Origin: Ciona intestinalis
Lineage: Eukaryota; Chordata; Ascidiacea; Phlebobranchia; Cionidae
Length of the DNA stretch: 64,000 nucleotides
NCBI RefSeq assembly: GCF_000224145.3
Contig: NC_020177.2
Coordinates: 3,179,649-3,243,648, forward strand
Direction: 5' to 3'
Of the stretch, positions 1 to 15,000 are shown piece after piece. Each line of letters starts with the position of its first letter. Position 1 is the first letter of the stretch. A program made the translations under genes and the position numbers. Under the pieces are notes generated by a model. It saw only the letters and a list, made by a program, of their open reading frames with translations. It was not told the origin of the DNA and ran no database searches.

Positions 1-71
1 ATTTAATTCGTCTTACCCCTAATTTAACTTCATAAACTTATACATTATTCACCCACTTCTCTAATAAGCAG

Positions 72-3000
72 GCAGAAGCTAAAGTTCCTGAAAAAACTGA
101 AACTATTGAAGATGCCAGTAAAAAAACAACTGAAACAAAAGAAATTGATGGTAAAAAGCTTTGATTTATGTTTAATTTCAACATTTTTTTTAATAATGAA
201 TAAATGTAACTTTTTTCTCATGCGTGGCTGGCAGTCATTATAACACAGGTGTTCTGTTTCATACACCTCGTGCCCGCCTACGAGTTACTACAATTGTAAC
301 TTTCTGGCTAATTGATGTTGTACCTTTTTTTTTCACATAAAACCTAATAATATTATATGCATTTATTTTTTTTGGAAAAAGTATAAAAAAATTATAAAAA
401 AAAATATTAACAAAAAAATAATTTTCTTCAGAATCCATATCAATGACACTGGCAGACATAGATGTTATACGATGTGTCATGTCATTGGTAAACAACACGT
501 ATTACCAACAAGATCCTGTAATAGAAGATGCAAGAGAATGCTTGAATGACATAATTACACAGGTAATAGTTGTTCCTGTACATAACTGTATGTATATATA
601 ATTTTTTCATATCAATATTTTTAGAAAAAACTTTCAAAAATTTTAAGTCAAAAAAATGTTTTGGGGTAAATGGAAAACATTTTTTTTAACATGGAAAAAA
701 GTTCAGAAATTCTAAATTTTATGGACACTTGTTTTTCTTTTTGCAGGTTGAGGTGCCAAAACCAGTGGAAAAGGTAATTGCATAACGTTGTATATTACAA
801 AGTAAAATACTGTATATAGTTTCAAGGCTAAGTGCTTGCTACCATTGTATGTTTTTTGCGAGATACTTAATGTATATTGTTTTTCACAATAGTCACCAAT
901 GAATTCTCAGCTAAAAAAACAGAAAAAACTCAAAAAAACTAATTACTTACAAAGTTACATACGTGGTAGCTCGTTAGCTGGCAAGAGATGTATAAAACAG
1001 AACACCCGTGTTATAATGATTGTCGCTGCCAGGCTAAAAAATTTACATTTATTCATTTAATTTTACTTTTTAAAAAAGTTACATTTATTTATTCAATTCT
1101 AATTTTTAATAAGTTACATTTATTCATGTATTTGATTTTTCCAATTTTCCAGAGTGATTCTGAAGTTGTACAAGACTGTATGAATGACCTGTTAGATGCT
1201 ATCTCTCCAATTGACGCCAAACCTAAACCTTCAGAGTCTCCAACGGATATTGAAGCTTTAAACAACGAACACCCGTACGTATATCTGGTAGATATATTGT
1301 ATATTTATGCACAACTAAACAATTTTGGTTGAAAACACAAACTTTTTTACATAACCCTAAAAAAAAATTATATTTAAATTACTTCTTTTAAAAAACTAAA
1401 AAATATATTTTTGTATTAAAAAACTTTTTTAGAAAACAATAAAAAACAAATTGTATTTAAATACTTTTTTAAAAATCCATGAAATATATTTTTATTTAAA
1501 AAATTTTTCAGACTTATGAGCTTCTACATAGAAGCTTGTCGTATTACAACTGAAGCACAAGCAAAACGGGACAGCCAGCCTACAGCGTCAACTAGTGGTA
1601 AAAATGACGATAAACAAGACTCGGAACGCCGTGATGACCGCAAAGGACGCCACGGGCGACGTCGGCGCCGAAGCCGCAGCAGGTGATTTAAAATTGATCA
1701 TCAGAAACAGTGGCGCAGGCAGAAAAAAAAGAATTAGGAAAAAAAGTCGTTTTCACATTTTTTATAAAAGGTAGGGGGTCGCGACCCTCTAACCCCCCTG
1801 ACTCCGCCACTGATCATGCATATAGGCCCATGGGAAAAATCCTCAGGTGGTAGTGTAGGCGGTCCTGTCCTGCAATTTTTTTCCGTTTACCAAATGTGCT
1901 AAATTTAATACATATAACACATTAAAAAGAAATATTTCTTTAAAAAATATTTCTATAAAAAAATCTTTAAAAAAAAGTTAAAAACATAATTTTTACCTCA
2001 ACAGAAGGAGACGAAGATACAGCCGGAGTTACAGTAGGTCCTCCTCTTCCAGGAGCAGCGAGAGAAGACCTCCGCTTGTTTCCCTGACCACCGAGCAACA
2101 ACAAAGTCTCCAACAAGCACAACAGATGCTTCTCATTCAACAACAGCAACTACAAGCAGCTGGAATATTACCACCAAAGTAATTTCTATTTTTAGATTTA
2201 TATTTCGATTCTATATGGGTGAAGTCCTACTGTAAGGCTTGATAGAGAAACTGAGATTTATGCCAGGATTTTCCATTACTCTAATTCTATGATGGATTTT
2301 GTTTTATATGGGTATTTTCTTTAAGATCGCCTTGAATTTTAGCTAAAATCAAGTTTTTTTATTCAGTCTTGTCTAATTCCAGTCCATTAAACATATTTTT
2401 TGATCTTTTGAAAGAAAAGTGGGTATTTTTATAATCTGTTTACATTTTGACAAATTCATTTTTTAAATTTTGACGGATAATGTAACCCGTTAATGTTAAA
2501 ATAATAAGTTATTTCTAATCGTTACCATTTTTTTATTTTTAAACTATTTTTTTTATTTTCAGCCTCACCATTCCAGCAACTTTACCCACTGTCGGTGGGA
2601 TTCCCCCAATTACCCCATCCACGAACCCCGTCCCAGCCCCCAAGATACTTAGCAATAGATGGGACAAAGACATGGTATGTATCAATGTATGGATGACAAA
2701 TAAAAAAAAGTTATTTAAAATATATATGCACTTTTTAACTGTAGCAAGGCATTCCGAATGGCTTATATACAAACATATGACAAATTTTGCGGCATCAAAA
2801 GCCAAACAGTTATACATTTTAAATTCTGTAATAAATTCAGTGTATCTGACATCTCAAAATTTGTAGTCTCAAAATTTTACGTTTTTCGTCAAAAACTTTT
2901 TGTCCCCAATTTTTTTGTCCTAAAATTTATAGTCTTAGATTTTTGGCTCAAAATTTGTCACATTTTCATATAAATAAATGTGTTCTTCAGGATGCCCTGC

Positions 3001-6000
3001 TAAAGAACAAGGGTAAAGATGATCTGACGAGAAAGTTATGGCAGAAAATGCGCGAGAAGAAGCAGCAAGAAGGAGGGGGGGACCTCTCGCCTACTTTTCT
3101 TGCTAGGGCCAAACAGGTGAGCAATTATATTTTTACGAAACATTTTTTTGTATTTTAGCTAAACAGTTAGACAGTTAAAACATTTTAAATATTAAATATT
3201 TAAAAATATTAGTATATTAAAAATAATATTTTTTTTACGAAATTAAAACTTTTTTTTGTTCTGCCTACTACTTAGACAGTTAAGCAGTTAAAACATTTTA
3301 AATATTCGGTAATTTAAGAAAAAAAAGAAATTTTTTAGAATTTTTTGGAAAATAAAATTTATTTTTTTTAGGCTGAAGTAGTTGGTTTTTAAAAAAAATT
3401 AAATTTTTAGTTTTTTTTGAAATAAAAAACAAATTTTTAGGCTGAAGTTGTTAGTGCTGATAAAGTGTTCAGTGGAGTTGGCAACATCAAAAGTAGAAAG
3501 ATTGCTATTTCTTCTATTGATGGCAACAAGAGGTTTGCAAAGGATGAAGCATCTCCAAACCAGTTTGGTAAGTCTATAGTATGTATCTGGTTCCGGTTTA
3601 GTGTTATATGACCAGATTTGTGCATTTTTTTTGTATTTTTGAATTTTTTTAAAATTGACTACTTTTGCACTATTTTATTCAATTCTTTTTTAATAGAGGG
3701 TAACATTTTGGAGTTTTCAAGAAACTTTGCAATCAGTAACTTTTGAAATATTGTTTATCACTGGTATACCGAAATTCATTTACTCTGCTGTTAGATAATT
3801 TACTCTGCTGTTAGATAATTTACTCTGCTGTTAGATAATTTACTCTGCTGTTAGATAATGGTTAGTTTGAGATGGCTCTCTCGAGCAAGCTGGCTCTCCT
3901 AATTTTGGTAAAATTCAACCTATTACTCTGCTTATATTGTATTTCCTTAACAGACGAAGGAGTGACTTACAAGAAAAGTGAAATAATGTTGGAAAATATC
4001 GGCGCTGAATATAAAGACAGTGAAAAGTGAGTTGATTGTATATATATTCCTTTTTACCAATTTTTTAAATTTACAAAAAAATTTTTTGCCAACTTTTTAA
4101 TTTAAATTGTCAATTTTTTTAATTTTGTATTTTTTTAAGTTTTACATTTTTTAATTTTTTTATTTATTTATTTTATTTTTTTCCAGGACTCGATCTCAGG
4201 AGCAGCGGGAGAAGTTGGAGATGTGGTCGGATGAACAGAGAGGATTGAAAGAGGAAGTGAAGAAGGTGATGAGAGAGGAGATAGAGAAGGCGGAGCGAGC
4301 GAAGAAGGAAGAGATCAAAGAAAAGATGTTGGAAGAGGAGAGACAGAAGGAGATCATGAGAATCAGAGAAGAGGTTTTTATTTAACTTATTTTCATTATT
4401 ATTTTTTTAATTCTTGTGTTTTAATGTATTTTATTGATGTATTTCTTGTTTTTTTTCTGATTTTTTTAAATATTAACTTGTTTTATTTATGTTTCTTACT
4501 TTACTCATGTTATAGAGTGATTTCTGTTTTGTTAAAAAAAAAGAAAAAAAAAAAATTTTATGCTCGTTCTATTTTTCCCTTCTCCATTTTTAATGTTTTC
4601 CATTTATTCATGTATTTTTTTTTAATATTGAATTATTTTTTAGATTTTTACTTTCAATTATTTTTTAATTTTTTTTACATATTTTTTATTTGAAAAATCA
4701 TTTTTAAACCTTACCTTCTTCCCAGGTCCGTCTCCAGATTAAGAAAGAGATTCAAGCTGAGATTGATCAGCAGAGGAAGCAGGTCCTCCAGGATCCGGAG
4801 TTAAAGAGTCAGATTATGGAGCTCGAAGCATTGAAACAGAGCGCTGTTAAGTCAACCGATATCAAACCTGTGACTTCAACACCAGAAGGGCCAACTGACA
4901 GCTTCACTGTACAACAAGATCAACATAAGAAGGTAAAAATATATTGGATTATGTTAAAATTTTAATATATAAACAGCAAAAAAAATAATAAACAGTATTT
5001 AAAATATACTAATAACCAATATATTGCACAAAAAACGAGAATAAAACAATTTTTAAAGTATAAACTGCATAAAAAAACAGGAATAAAACAGTGTTTAAAA
5101 TATAAACTTGTTAAAAAAGCAGGAATAAACCAATATTAAAATGTATTAAACAGGAATAAACCAATATTAAAACTAACTGAAATGGTCCTTTAAGATCACA
5201 AAACAATTCCCAGAAAATCTCTTTTAGACTTTCTGTATTAAGTCTGACAACAACATATAGTAGGGTGGGGAAGATGGGACACTTTATTATTCTATTATCT
5301 TGTCACATTAGGTAGTAAACATAGAACATTCAAAGAATTATAAAACCAAATCCTCACGATTCCCATTGACCGTTGTTAATTGTTTAAAACACGATCAGAA
5401 TATTCGGATATTGTGTGCTAAAGGTGTCTCATCTTCACTCACCCCACAATATAACAAAAAAAAATGATAACTTTTTCTCGCAGGATATGAACCAGTGGTT
5501 GGAGAAACATGGCAAGAGGGCATCCGAGATGAATGTGGAGGAAATGAGGCGAATGCAAACCATGTACATGCAACAGCTGCATCATTGGAGTCAACAGCAG
5601 CAGAAGGTTTGGTTTTTACTTAAATGAGAGAATTTTTTTGAATAAAAAAACAGGGAATATTAGCTTATTAGAATTTCCTAAATTTTTAAAAGGGTTCAAA
5701 AATAAAAAAATAACATTTTTGCTGTGTTTTCAATAACATTTTTTGTTGTTTAACTAATAAACATAAAACAATTTTTTGTTTTTTAAGTCAAAATTATTAT
5801 TAAGTTACTTTAAGCTGCTAAAACATACAACTGATTTGAAAACTCACAAAATTTAAAAAACGATAATTTTTTTTTTTAAATGTCAAAATGACCATTAAGT
5901 TACTTCTACACCTGCAAAAGCATGTAACTCATTAAAAAAATCAAAAATAATATTTTAAAAAACACTTCCTTTTTTCCCAGGCATATATGCAATGGTATTG

Positions 6001-9000
6001 GCACCAGCAACAAAACTACAAGCAACATTATTTCTCACAAAAATCTGGTTTCTACAATAGCCATCCTACTTCTGGAGCTGGGGACCAAAAAGCACCAGTT
6101 TCTGGACCAGATAGCCAGCAGCGTGGTCCAAACCAGAGTCATATGGTGTCTAACTTACCTCCAGGAGTAAGACCACCTCTTGACCAGGTGAGACCATTTA
6201 TTATTAAAAATGTCTACCTAATTTTGCCATCATTTTTTTGTCTGGTCAGAGCGCCTGCCTTTAAGAGGTTATGGGTTCAAGGCTTGTCGCTGCTATCATT
6301 TGGGCATATTTTTCTTTGTGCAAGATAATTAACGACAATAGCAACCAGTGGCGCAGCCAGAAAAAAAGTAGGGGGGGGGGGATTAATCAAAAAATTTTCA
6401 ATTTTTTTTTTTAGATTTTGACCAAATCTTTTTACCCAGGGTCAACACCCCATGAGTAGCATGCACCAGAGACCCCCTGATGGTCAAAACATTGGTAACC
6501 CTACTTTTACCCGTGCCACAAGCCATCATAATCCACCAAACAAACAGGCAGAGGTAAGGCACATTTTTTCCACAGAGTTTTTGTTTAATTTACAAACAGG
6601 CAGAGGTAAGGAACATTTTTTTGCATAGTTTTTGTTTAATTTACAAACAGGCAGAGGTAAGGAACATTTTTTCGCATAGTTTTTGTTTAATTTACAAACA
6701 AGCAGAAGTAAGGAACATTTTTTCCACATAGTTTTTGTTTAATTTACAAACAGGCAGAGGTAGGGAACATTTTTTCCACATAGTTTTTGTTTAATTTACA
6801 AACAGGCAGAGGTAGGGAACATTTTTTCCACATAGTTTTTGTTTAATTTACAAACAGGCAGAGGTAGGGAACATTTTTTCCACATAGTTTTTGTTTAATT
6901 TACAAACAGGCAGAGGTAGGGAACATTTTTTCCACATAGTTTTTGTTTAATTTACAAACAAGCAGAAGTAAGGAACATTTTTTCCACATAGTTTTTGTTT
7001 AATTTACAAACAGGCAGAGGTAGGGAACATTTTTTCCACATAGTTTTTGTTTAATTTACAAACAGGCAGAGGTAGGGAACATTTTTTCCACATAGTTTTT
7101 GTTTAATTTACAAACAGGCAGAGGTAAGGAACATTTTTTCCACATAGTTTTTGTTTAATTTACAAACAGGCAGAGGTAGGGAACATTTTTTCCACATAGT
7201 TTTTGTTTAATTTACAAACAGGCAGAGGTAGGGAACATTTTTTCCACATAGTTTTTGTTTAATTTACAAACAGGCAGAGGTAGGGAACATTTTTTCCACA
7301 TAGTTTTTGTTTAATTTACAAACAGGCAGAGGTAGGGAACATTTTCCACATAGTTTTTGTTTAATTTACTAACAGGACTAAGGTAGGGAACATTTTTTGC
7401 ACATAGTTTTTACTCATACAGAATATAACGGCTTTTATTTTGTTTATTCTTGCTTTACCCTTTCCAAAGAAAAAAAAAACTGCTGTAAACCCTTAAAAAA
7501 AACTCTCAAAACATGCAACGCAAGCAGACATATGGTAAAAAAGTTATAAAATCCAAGTCCATTCAAAAAAATCTCTAAACAGTTTCGAAATCCAAAAATT
7601 CGGGTTATATCACATGATACCTATAGGCTCCTAACTTTTCAACTGTTTTTTTTATATTTTTTTATTTGAGACTAAATTTAACAAATACATTAAACAGGGT
7701 GTTGGCCAGCAANNNNNNNNNNNNNNNNNNNNNNNNNNNNNNNNNNNNNNNNNNNNNNNNNNNNNNNNNNNNNNNNNNNNNNNNNNNNNNNNNNNNNNNN
7801 NNNNNNNNNNNNNNNNNNNNNNNNNNNNNNNNNNNNNNNNNNNNNNNNNNNNNNNNNNNNNNNNNNNNNNNNNNNNNNNNNNNNNNNNNNNNNNNNNNNN
7901 NNNNNNNNNNNNNNNNNNNNNNNNNNNNNNNNNNNNNNNNNNNNNNNNNNNAACATTTTTTCCACATAGTTTTTGTTTAATTTACAAACAGGCAGAGGTA
8001 AGGAACATTTTTTCCACATAGTTTTTGTTTAATTTACAAACAGGCAGAGGTAGGGAACATTTTTTCCACATAGTTTTTGTTTAATTTACAAACAGGCAGA
8101 GGTAGGGAACATTTTTTCCACATAGTTTTTGTTTAATTTACAAACAGACAGAGGTAGGGAACATTTTTTCCACATAGTTTTTGTTTAATTTACAAACAGG
8201 CAGAGGTAGGGAACATTTTTTCCAAATAGTTTTTATTGAATTTCTGAACTAGGACTAAGGCCCACAAGGTGCATTGCACAGAACTTTACTCATACAGAAT
8301 ATAACGGCTTTTATTTTGTTTATTCTTGCTTTACCCTTTCCAAAGAAAAAAAAAACTGCTGTAAACCCTTAAAAAAAACTCTCAAAACATGCAACGCAAG
8401 CAGACATATGGTAAAAAAGTTATAAAATCCAAGTCCATTCAAAAAAATCTCTAAACAGTTTCGAAATCCAAAAATTCGGGTTATATCACATGATACCTAT
8501 AGGCTCCTAACTTTTCAACTGTTTTTTTTATATTTTTTTATTTGAGACTAAATTTAACAAATACATTAAACAGGGTGTTGGCCAGCAATCACAGTCAGTT
8601 TTAATGACCGCTCAATCACAAGAGCAAAGATTTCAACAACAACAAAGAAACTTTGGCAGTCACTACAATAATAGACCTATTCCTTATCATCATGGTAATT
8701 TGCATAGGCAAATTTAGTCTTTTCTATGTAATTTTTCAAGTTTTTGACATGTTTCTATACTGTATGCTGTTTTCTATATAAAATATTTGCATTATTGGAA
8801 ATGAAAACAGGTTGAAAAATGCTGTTTTAAACAATTCTATTAAATTTTAAATATATAGAAATGCACTTTTTTATAAATATATATATAGTTTTATTCCTAA
8901 TTTGATTTATTTATTAAACTTTATTTTTATCATTTTTTTATAAAAAGTTTTATAAGTTAAATTTTATAAGTCATTTATAAGTTAAAATTTGTGTTTTACC

Positions 9001-12000
9001 CCAGATGACCCCCATCGTCACGGGAACCACCCCCGCATGCCCCCACCGCACGACCGTCGTGACCTTTACCCCCCTAACCCCTTGAACCGTGGTCGAGAAT
9101 TNNNNNNNNNNNNNNNNNNNNNNNNNNNNNNNNNNNNNNNNNNNNNNNNNNNNNNNNNNNNNNNNNNNNNNNNNNNNNNNNNNNNNNNNNNNNNNNNNNN
9201 NNNNNNNNNNNNNNNNNNNNNNNNNNAATATTCGGTAATTTAAGAAAAAAAGTGGAATTTTTTAGAATTTTTTGGAAAATAAAATTGTTTTTTTTTGGCT
9301 GAAGTAGTTGGTTTTTTTAAAAATAAACATTTTTTTTTTTTTTTTTTTAAATAAAAAAAAAATTTTAGGCTGAAGTTGTTAGTGCTGATAAAGTGTTCAG
9401 TGGAGTTGGGAACATCAAAAGTAGAAAGATTGCTATTTCTTCTATTGATGGCAACAAGAGGTTTGCAAAGGATGAAGCATCTCCAAACCAGTTTGGTAAG
9501 TCTATAATATGCATCTGGTTCCGGTTTAGTGTTATATGACCAGATTTGTGCATTTTTTGTATTTTTGAAATTTTTTAAAATTGACTACTTTTGCACCATT
9601 TTATTCAATTCTTTTTTAATAGAGGGCAATTTTGGAGTTTTCAAGAAAACTTTGCAATCAGTAACTTTTGAAATATTGTTTATCACTGGTATACCGAAAT
9701 TCATTTACTCTGCTGTTAGATAATTTACTCTGCTGTTAGATAATGGTTAGTTTGAGATGGCTCTCTCAAGCAAGCTGGCTCTCCTAATTTTGGTAAAATT
9801 CAACCTAATACTCTGCTTATATTGTATTTCCTTAACAGACGAAGGAGTGACTTACAAGAAAAGTGAAATAATGTTGGAAAATATCGGCGCTGAATATAAA
9901 GACAGTGAAAAGTGAGTTAAATGTATATATATTCCCTTTTACCAATTTTTTAAATTTACAAAAAAATTTTTTGCCAACTTTTTAATTTAAATTGTCAATT
10001 TTTTTAATTTTGTATTTTTTTAAGTTTTACATTTTTTATTTTTTTTATTTATTTATTTTATTTTTTTCCAGGACTCGATCGCAGGAACAGCGGGAGAAGT
10101 TGGAGATGTGGTCGGATGAACAGAGAGGATTGAAAGAGGAAGTGAAGAAGGTGATGAGAGAGGAGATAGAGAAGGCGGAGCGAGCGAAGAAGGAAGAGAT
10201 CAAAGAAAAGATGTTGGAAGAGGAGAGACAGAAGGAGATCATGAGAATCAGAGAAGAGGTTTTTATTTAACTTATTAAAATTATTATTTTTTTAATTCTT
10301 GTTTTTTTATGTATTTTATTGATGTATTTCTTTTTTTTCTGATTTAGTTTAACATTATCTTGTTTTATTTATGTTTCTTACTTTACTCTTTTTTTATAGA
10401 ATGATATCTATTTTGTTAAAAAAAAAAATAAAAAAAAAATTTTTTTTATGCCTGTTCTATTTTTTCCCTTCTCCATTTTTATTGTTTTTCCATTTATTCA
10501 TGTAATTTTTTTTAATATTGAATTATTTTTTAGATTTTTACTTTCAATTATTTTTTAATTTTTTTTACATATTTTTTATTTGAAAAATCATTTTTAAACC
10601 TTATCTTCTTCCCAGGTCCGTCTCCAGATTAAGAAAGAGATACAAGCTGAGATTGATCAGCAGAGGAAGCAGGTCCTCCAGGATCCGGAGTTAAAGAGTC
10701 AGATCATGGAGCTTGAAGCATTGAAACAGAGCGCTGTTAAGTCAACCGATATCAAACCTGTGACTTCAACACCAGAAGGGCCAACTGACAGCTTCACTGT
10801 ACAACAAGATCAACATAAGAAGGTAAAAATATATTGGATTATGTTAAAATTTTAATATATAAAGAGCAAAAAAAAGAATAAACAGTATTTAAAATATACT
10901 AATAACCAATATATTGCACAAAAAAACGGGAATAAAACAATTTTTAAAGTATAAACTTGTTAAAAAAGCAGGAATAAACCAATATTAAAATGTATTAAAC
11001 AGGAATAAACCAATATTAAAAACTAACTGAAATGGTCCTTTAAGATCACAAAACAATTCCCAGAAAATCTCTTTTAGACTTTCTGTATTAAGTCTGACAA
11101 CAACATATAGTAGGGTGGGGAAGATGGGACACTTTATTATTCTATTATCTTGTCACATTAGGTAGTAAACATAGAACATTCAAAGAATTATAAAACCAAA
11201 TCCTCACGATTCCCATTGACCGTTGTTAATTGTTTAAAACACGATCAGAATATTCGGATATTATGTGCTAAAGGTGTCTCATCTTCACTCACCCCACAAT
11301 ATAACAAAAAAAAATGATAACTTTTTCTCGCAGGATATGAACCAGTGGTTGGAGAAACATGGCAAGAGGGCATCCGAGATGAATGTGGAGGAAATGAGGC
11401 GAATGCAAACCATGTACATGCAACAGCTGCATCATTGGAGTCAACAGCAGCAGAAGGTTTGGTTTTTACTTAAATGAGAGAATTTTTTTGAATAAAAAAA
11501 AGGGGAATATTAGCTTATTAAAATTTCCTAAATTTTTAAGAGGGTTCAAAAATAAAAAAAAATAACATTTTTGCTGTGTTTTCAATAACGTTTTTTGTTG
11601 TTTAACTAATAAACTTAAAACAATTTTTTTTTAAGTCAAAATTACTATAAAGTTAATTTAAGCTGCTAAAACATCTGATTTAAAAACTCACAAAATTTAA
11701 AAAACGATAATTTTTTTTTTAAAATGTCAAAATGACCATTAAGTTACTTCTACACCTTCAAAAGCATGTAACTCATTAAAAAAATCAAAAACAATATTTT
11801 AAAAAACACTTCCTTTTTTCCCAGGCATATATGCAATGGTATTGGCACCAGCAACAAAACTACAAGCAACATTATTTCTCACAAAAATCTGGTTTCTACA
11901 ACAACCATCCTACTTCTGGAGCTGGGGACCAAAAAGCACCAGTTTCTGGACCAGATAGCCAGCAGCGTGGTCCAAACCAGAGTCATATGGTGTCTAACTT

Positions 12001-15000
12001 ACCTCCAGGAGTAAGACCACCTCTTGACCAGGTGAGACCATTTATTATTAAAAATTTCTACCTAATTTTGCCATCATTTTTTTCGTCTGGTCAGAGCGCC
12101 TGCCTTTAAGAGGTTATGAGTTCAAGGCTTGTCGCTGCTATCATTTGGGCATATTTTTCCTTGTACAGGATAATTAACAACAATTGCAACCAGTGGCGCA
12201 GCCAGATAAAAATAGGGGGGGTTAATCAAAAAATGTTCCCTTTTTTTTCTAGTTTATATGGGGGAGGGTCAAGACCCCCTAACCCCCCTGGCTGCGCCAC
12301 TAATTGCAACAACCCTATGGTAATTAATTGATTGTCTAAATTGTCAACCATACATAAATAAACTTCCCCACAAAAATACATAAAAACCCAAACAGAAAAT
12401 AATGACAAATATTTTTGGTTTTATAAAAAAAATCTTGTCTAAAATATTTTTTTAATTTTTTAGTTTCTGACCAAAACCTTTTACTCAGGGTCAACACTCC
12501 ATGAGTAGCATGCACCAGAGACCCCCTGATGGCCAAAACATGGGTAACCCTACTTTTACCCGTGCCCCAAGCCAACATAATCCACCAAACAAACAGGCAG
12601 AGGTAGGGAACATTTTTTCCAAATAGTTTTTATTGAATTTCTGAACTAGGACTAAGTTTTAGTAATAATCAAATTTTGGTAAAAACCTGGTGTAAAATTA
12701 AGGTCCCACGAGGTGCATTGCCACAGAGCTTTACTCATACAGAATCTAACAGCTTTTATTTTGTTTGTTTCAGACATATGATAAAAAAGTAGCAGACATA
12801 TGATAAAAAAGTTATAAAATATAAATCCATTCAAAAAAATCCCTAAACAGTTTGGAAATCCAAAAATTCGGGTTATATCACATGATACCTATAGGCTCCT
12901 AACTTTTCAACTGTTTTTTTTTTATATTTTTTTATTTGAGACTAAACTTAATAAATACATTAAACAGGGTGTTGGCCAGCAATCACAGTCAGTTTTAATG
13001 ACCGCTCAATCACAAGAGCAAAGATTTCAACAACAACAAAGAAACTTTGGCAGTCACTACAATAATAGACCTATTCCTTATCACCATGGTAATTTGCATA
13101 GGCAAATTTAGTCTTTTCTATGTAATTTTTCAAGTTTTTGACATGTTTCTATACTGTATGCTGTTTTCTATATAAAATATTTGCATTATTTGCAATGAAA
13201 ACAGGTTAAAAAAATGGTGTTTTAAACAATTCTATTAAATTTTAAATATATAGAAATGCACTTTTTTATAAATATATATATAGTTTTATTCCTAATTTGA
13301 TTTATTTATTAAACTTTATTTTTATCATTTTTTTATAAAAAGTTTCATTTATAAGTTAAAATTTGTGTTTTACCCCAGATGACCCCCATCGTCACGGGAA
13401 CCACCCCCGCATGCCCCCACCGCACGATCGTCGTGACCTTTACCCCCCTAACCCCTTGAACCGTGGTCGAGAATTTTACCCCCCGGGTCCGGACCGTCAA
13501 TTCCCCCCAAATCGCTTCGAAAATTACCCCGACAAGCGGCAGCAACCCCGATTTGCTCCCCCACAGTTTCGCCCTGGGTCTTACCCCGAACAGCTCCGGC
13601 CTGACCCCCATATGCAAAAGTCTTTGAACCCAGAGGAGCAGTCCCATCTGCAAGAACATCTTAAGCAACAACAGCAGCCACCAGTAAATAGATACAATCA
13701 ACCAATACCTACAACTCAGCAGTTCAAAACAACAATGGTAAGTTGAAGGCGCAGCCAGAAAAAAATAAGGGGTGGGGTTTAATCACAAAATTAAAAAAAA
13801 ATTATTATTTTTTTGGGTATAAAAAGGGGGGTCGCAACCCCTTAAACCCCCCAAGCTACGACCAAATGTTTCATGTAAAATAACGTTGACAGATATAGTA
13901 ACCGTAAAATTTAAATCAAAATTAATTATCTGACATGCACTAGTAAAGGAAAAATATCACCTACAAAGGTACCTACTCGTAAGCTGGCACGAGGTGTATG
14001 AAACAGAACATTCATGTTATAGTGACTGTCATTTTTGTGTAACATGGATGCGAGAATAAAGCAAGTTTCATTCATTCAAAATTTTTCACTTGGCGTTTTA
14101 TCCTAAATACCAAAGTTATAAAACACACAAAAATTGTTAAATACAATTTTTTGTTGTTTTAAAAACACACAAAAAATGTTTCTACTTTCCAGCCATTAAC
14201 CAGCATACATGGTGCAAGCAACCAACCGAACCAGGGACCCACCAACCCCCCGTTACACCAATACCCCCCACCCGGTATGGAAACCAACAACGAACCAGAT
14301 GACTGTGCACCAGGAACCACGCCACCACCAAAAGGTAACCAAAAAAAAACAAAAAACAACATTTTTAAAGAAAATTAACAAAAATTGAATGTGCAATATT
14401 ACACCAACGGTTGGTGTATCATTTAGGTTGTTTCAGCGCCATAGTTTTACCTAAAATAAATTTAATGTAGCTTTTCTATGTCTATACAAACAAACTGACT
14501 CAAAATATATTGCGTTCACCACATAATCACTAAGGTTCCCTCTGTTTGACAAGTGTACGCAACCGTATTTTAACAATGTCACCCCAATTTTTACTAAAAA
14601 CTAAAACAGATCGAACGCAAATCATTAAAAAAAAGAAAATTCTTTACTCCATTATAAATGTACTATCTACTTAAATATATTGATAGCCACAATGTAATGA
14701 ATGTAACAACCAATATATTGACAGCCACCAACGACCAACCGCCACCACCTGGAGTGGAAAGTTTACCTTCAACCTCCATGAATGCTCCTATCATGTAAGT
14801 TCTGCTTGTTTCTTTGTTTATTACTTGTTTTTGTGCTTGTAAGTTGTAAAAAATATAAAAATTTAGCTTATCGTTATACTTTTTTTATTTGTTGTGTATC
14901 CTAACTTTTTATAATTCTTTCGTGTTTTTTTCGTTAAACATAATTTTTCCTAATTATTTTGTTCTTGTTATTTTTACAAGATTCCTATAGAAATAACATT

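Larger units (their letters stand above)
3301..9101 (+). other. Copy A of a duplicated genomic block (likely one haplotype)
   Basis: Intron and exon sequence from about 3301 to 9101 recurs at 9227-13480 with near identity even in introns, including the same MITE copy and poly-T tracts. Differences are substitutions and indels of the kind seen between alleles: four versus two 20-bp repeats, a ~40 bp deletion in copy B near 10950, and four amino-acid changes (Ser/Asn in exon 5981-6187; Ile/Met, Thr/Pro, His/Gln in exon 6440-6553). The block ends exactly at an N gap. Most likely an uncollapsed second haplotype, not a real tandem duplication. Confidence 0.8.

Noticed and set aside
7662-8019. ORFs spanning the N gap
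   Set aside because: Made of undetermined bases and minisatellite; no evidence for coding.
6541-8240. Possible CRISPR-like array because of regular 52-bp spacing
   Set aside because: Units are directly repeated with no variable spacers, in an intron of a eukaryotic gene. It is a minisatellite.
3301-13480. A genuine in-frame internal duplication of about 506 residues
   Set aside because: Intron identity, gap positions and allele-like differences fit an assembly artefact better, though only long reads can settle it.
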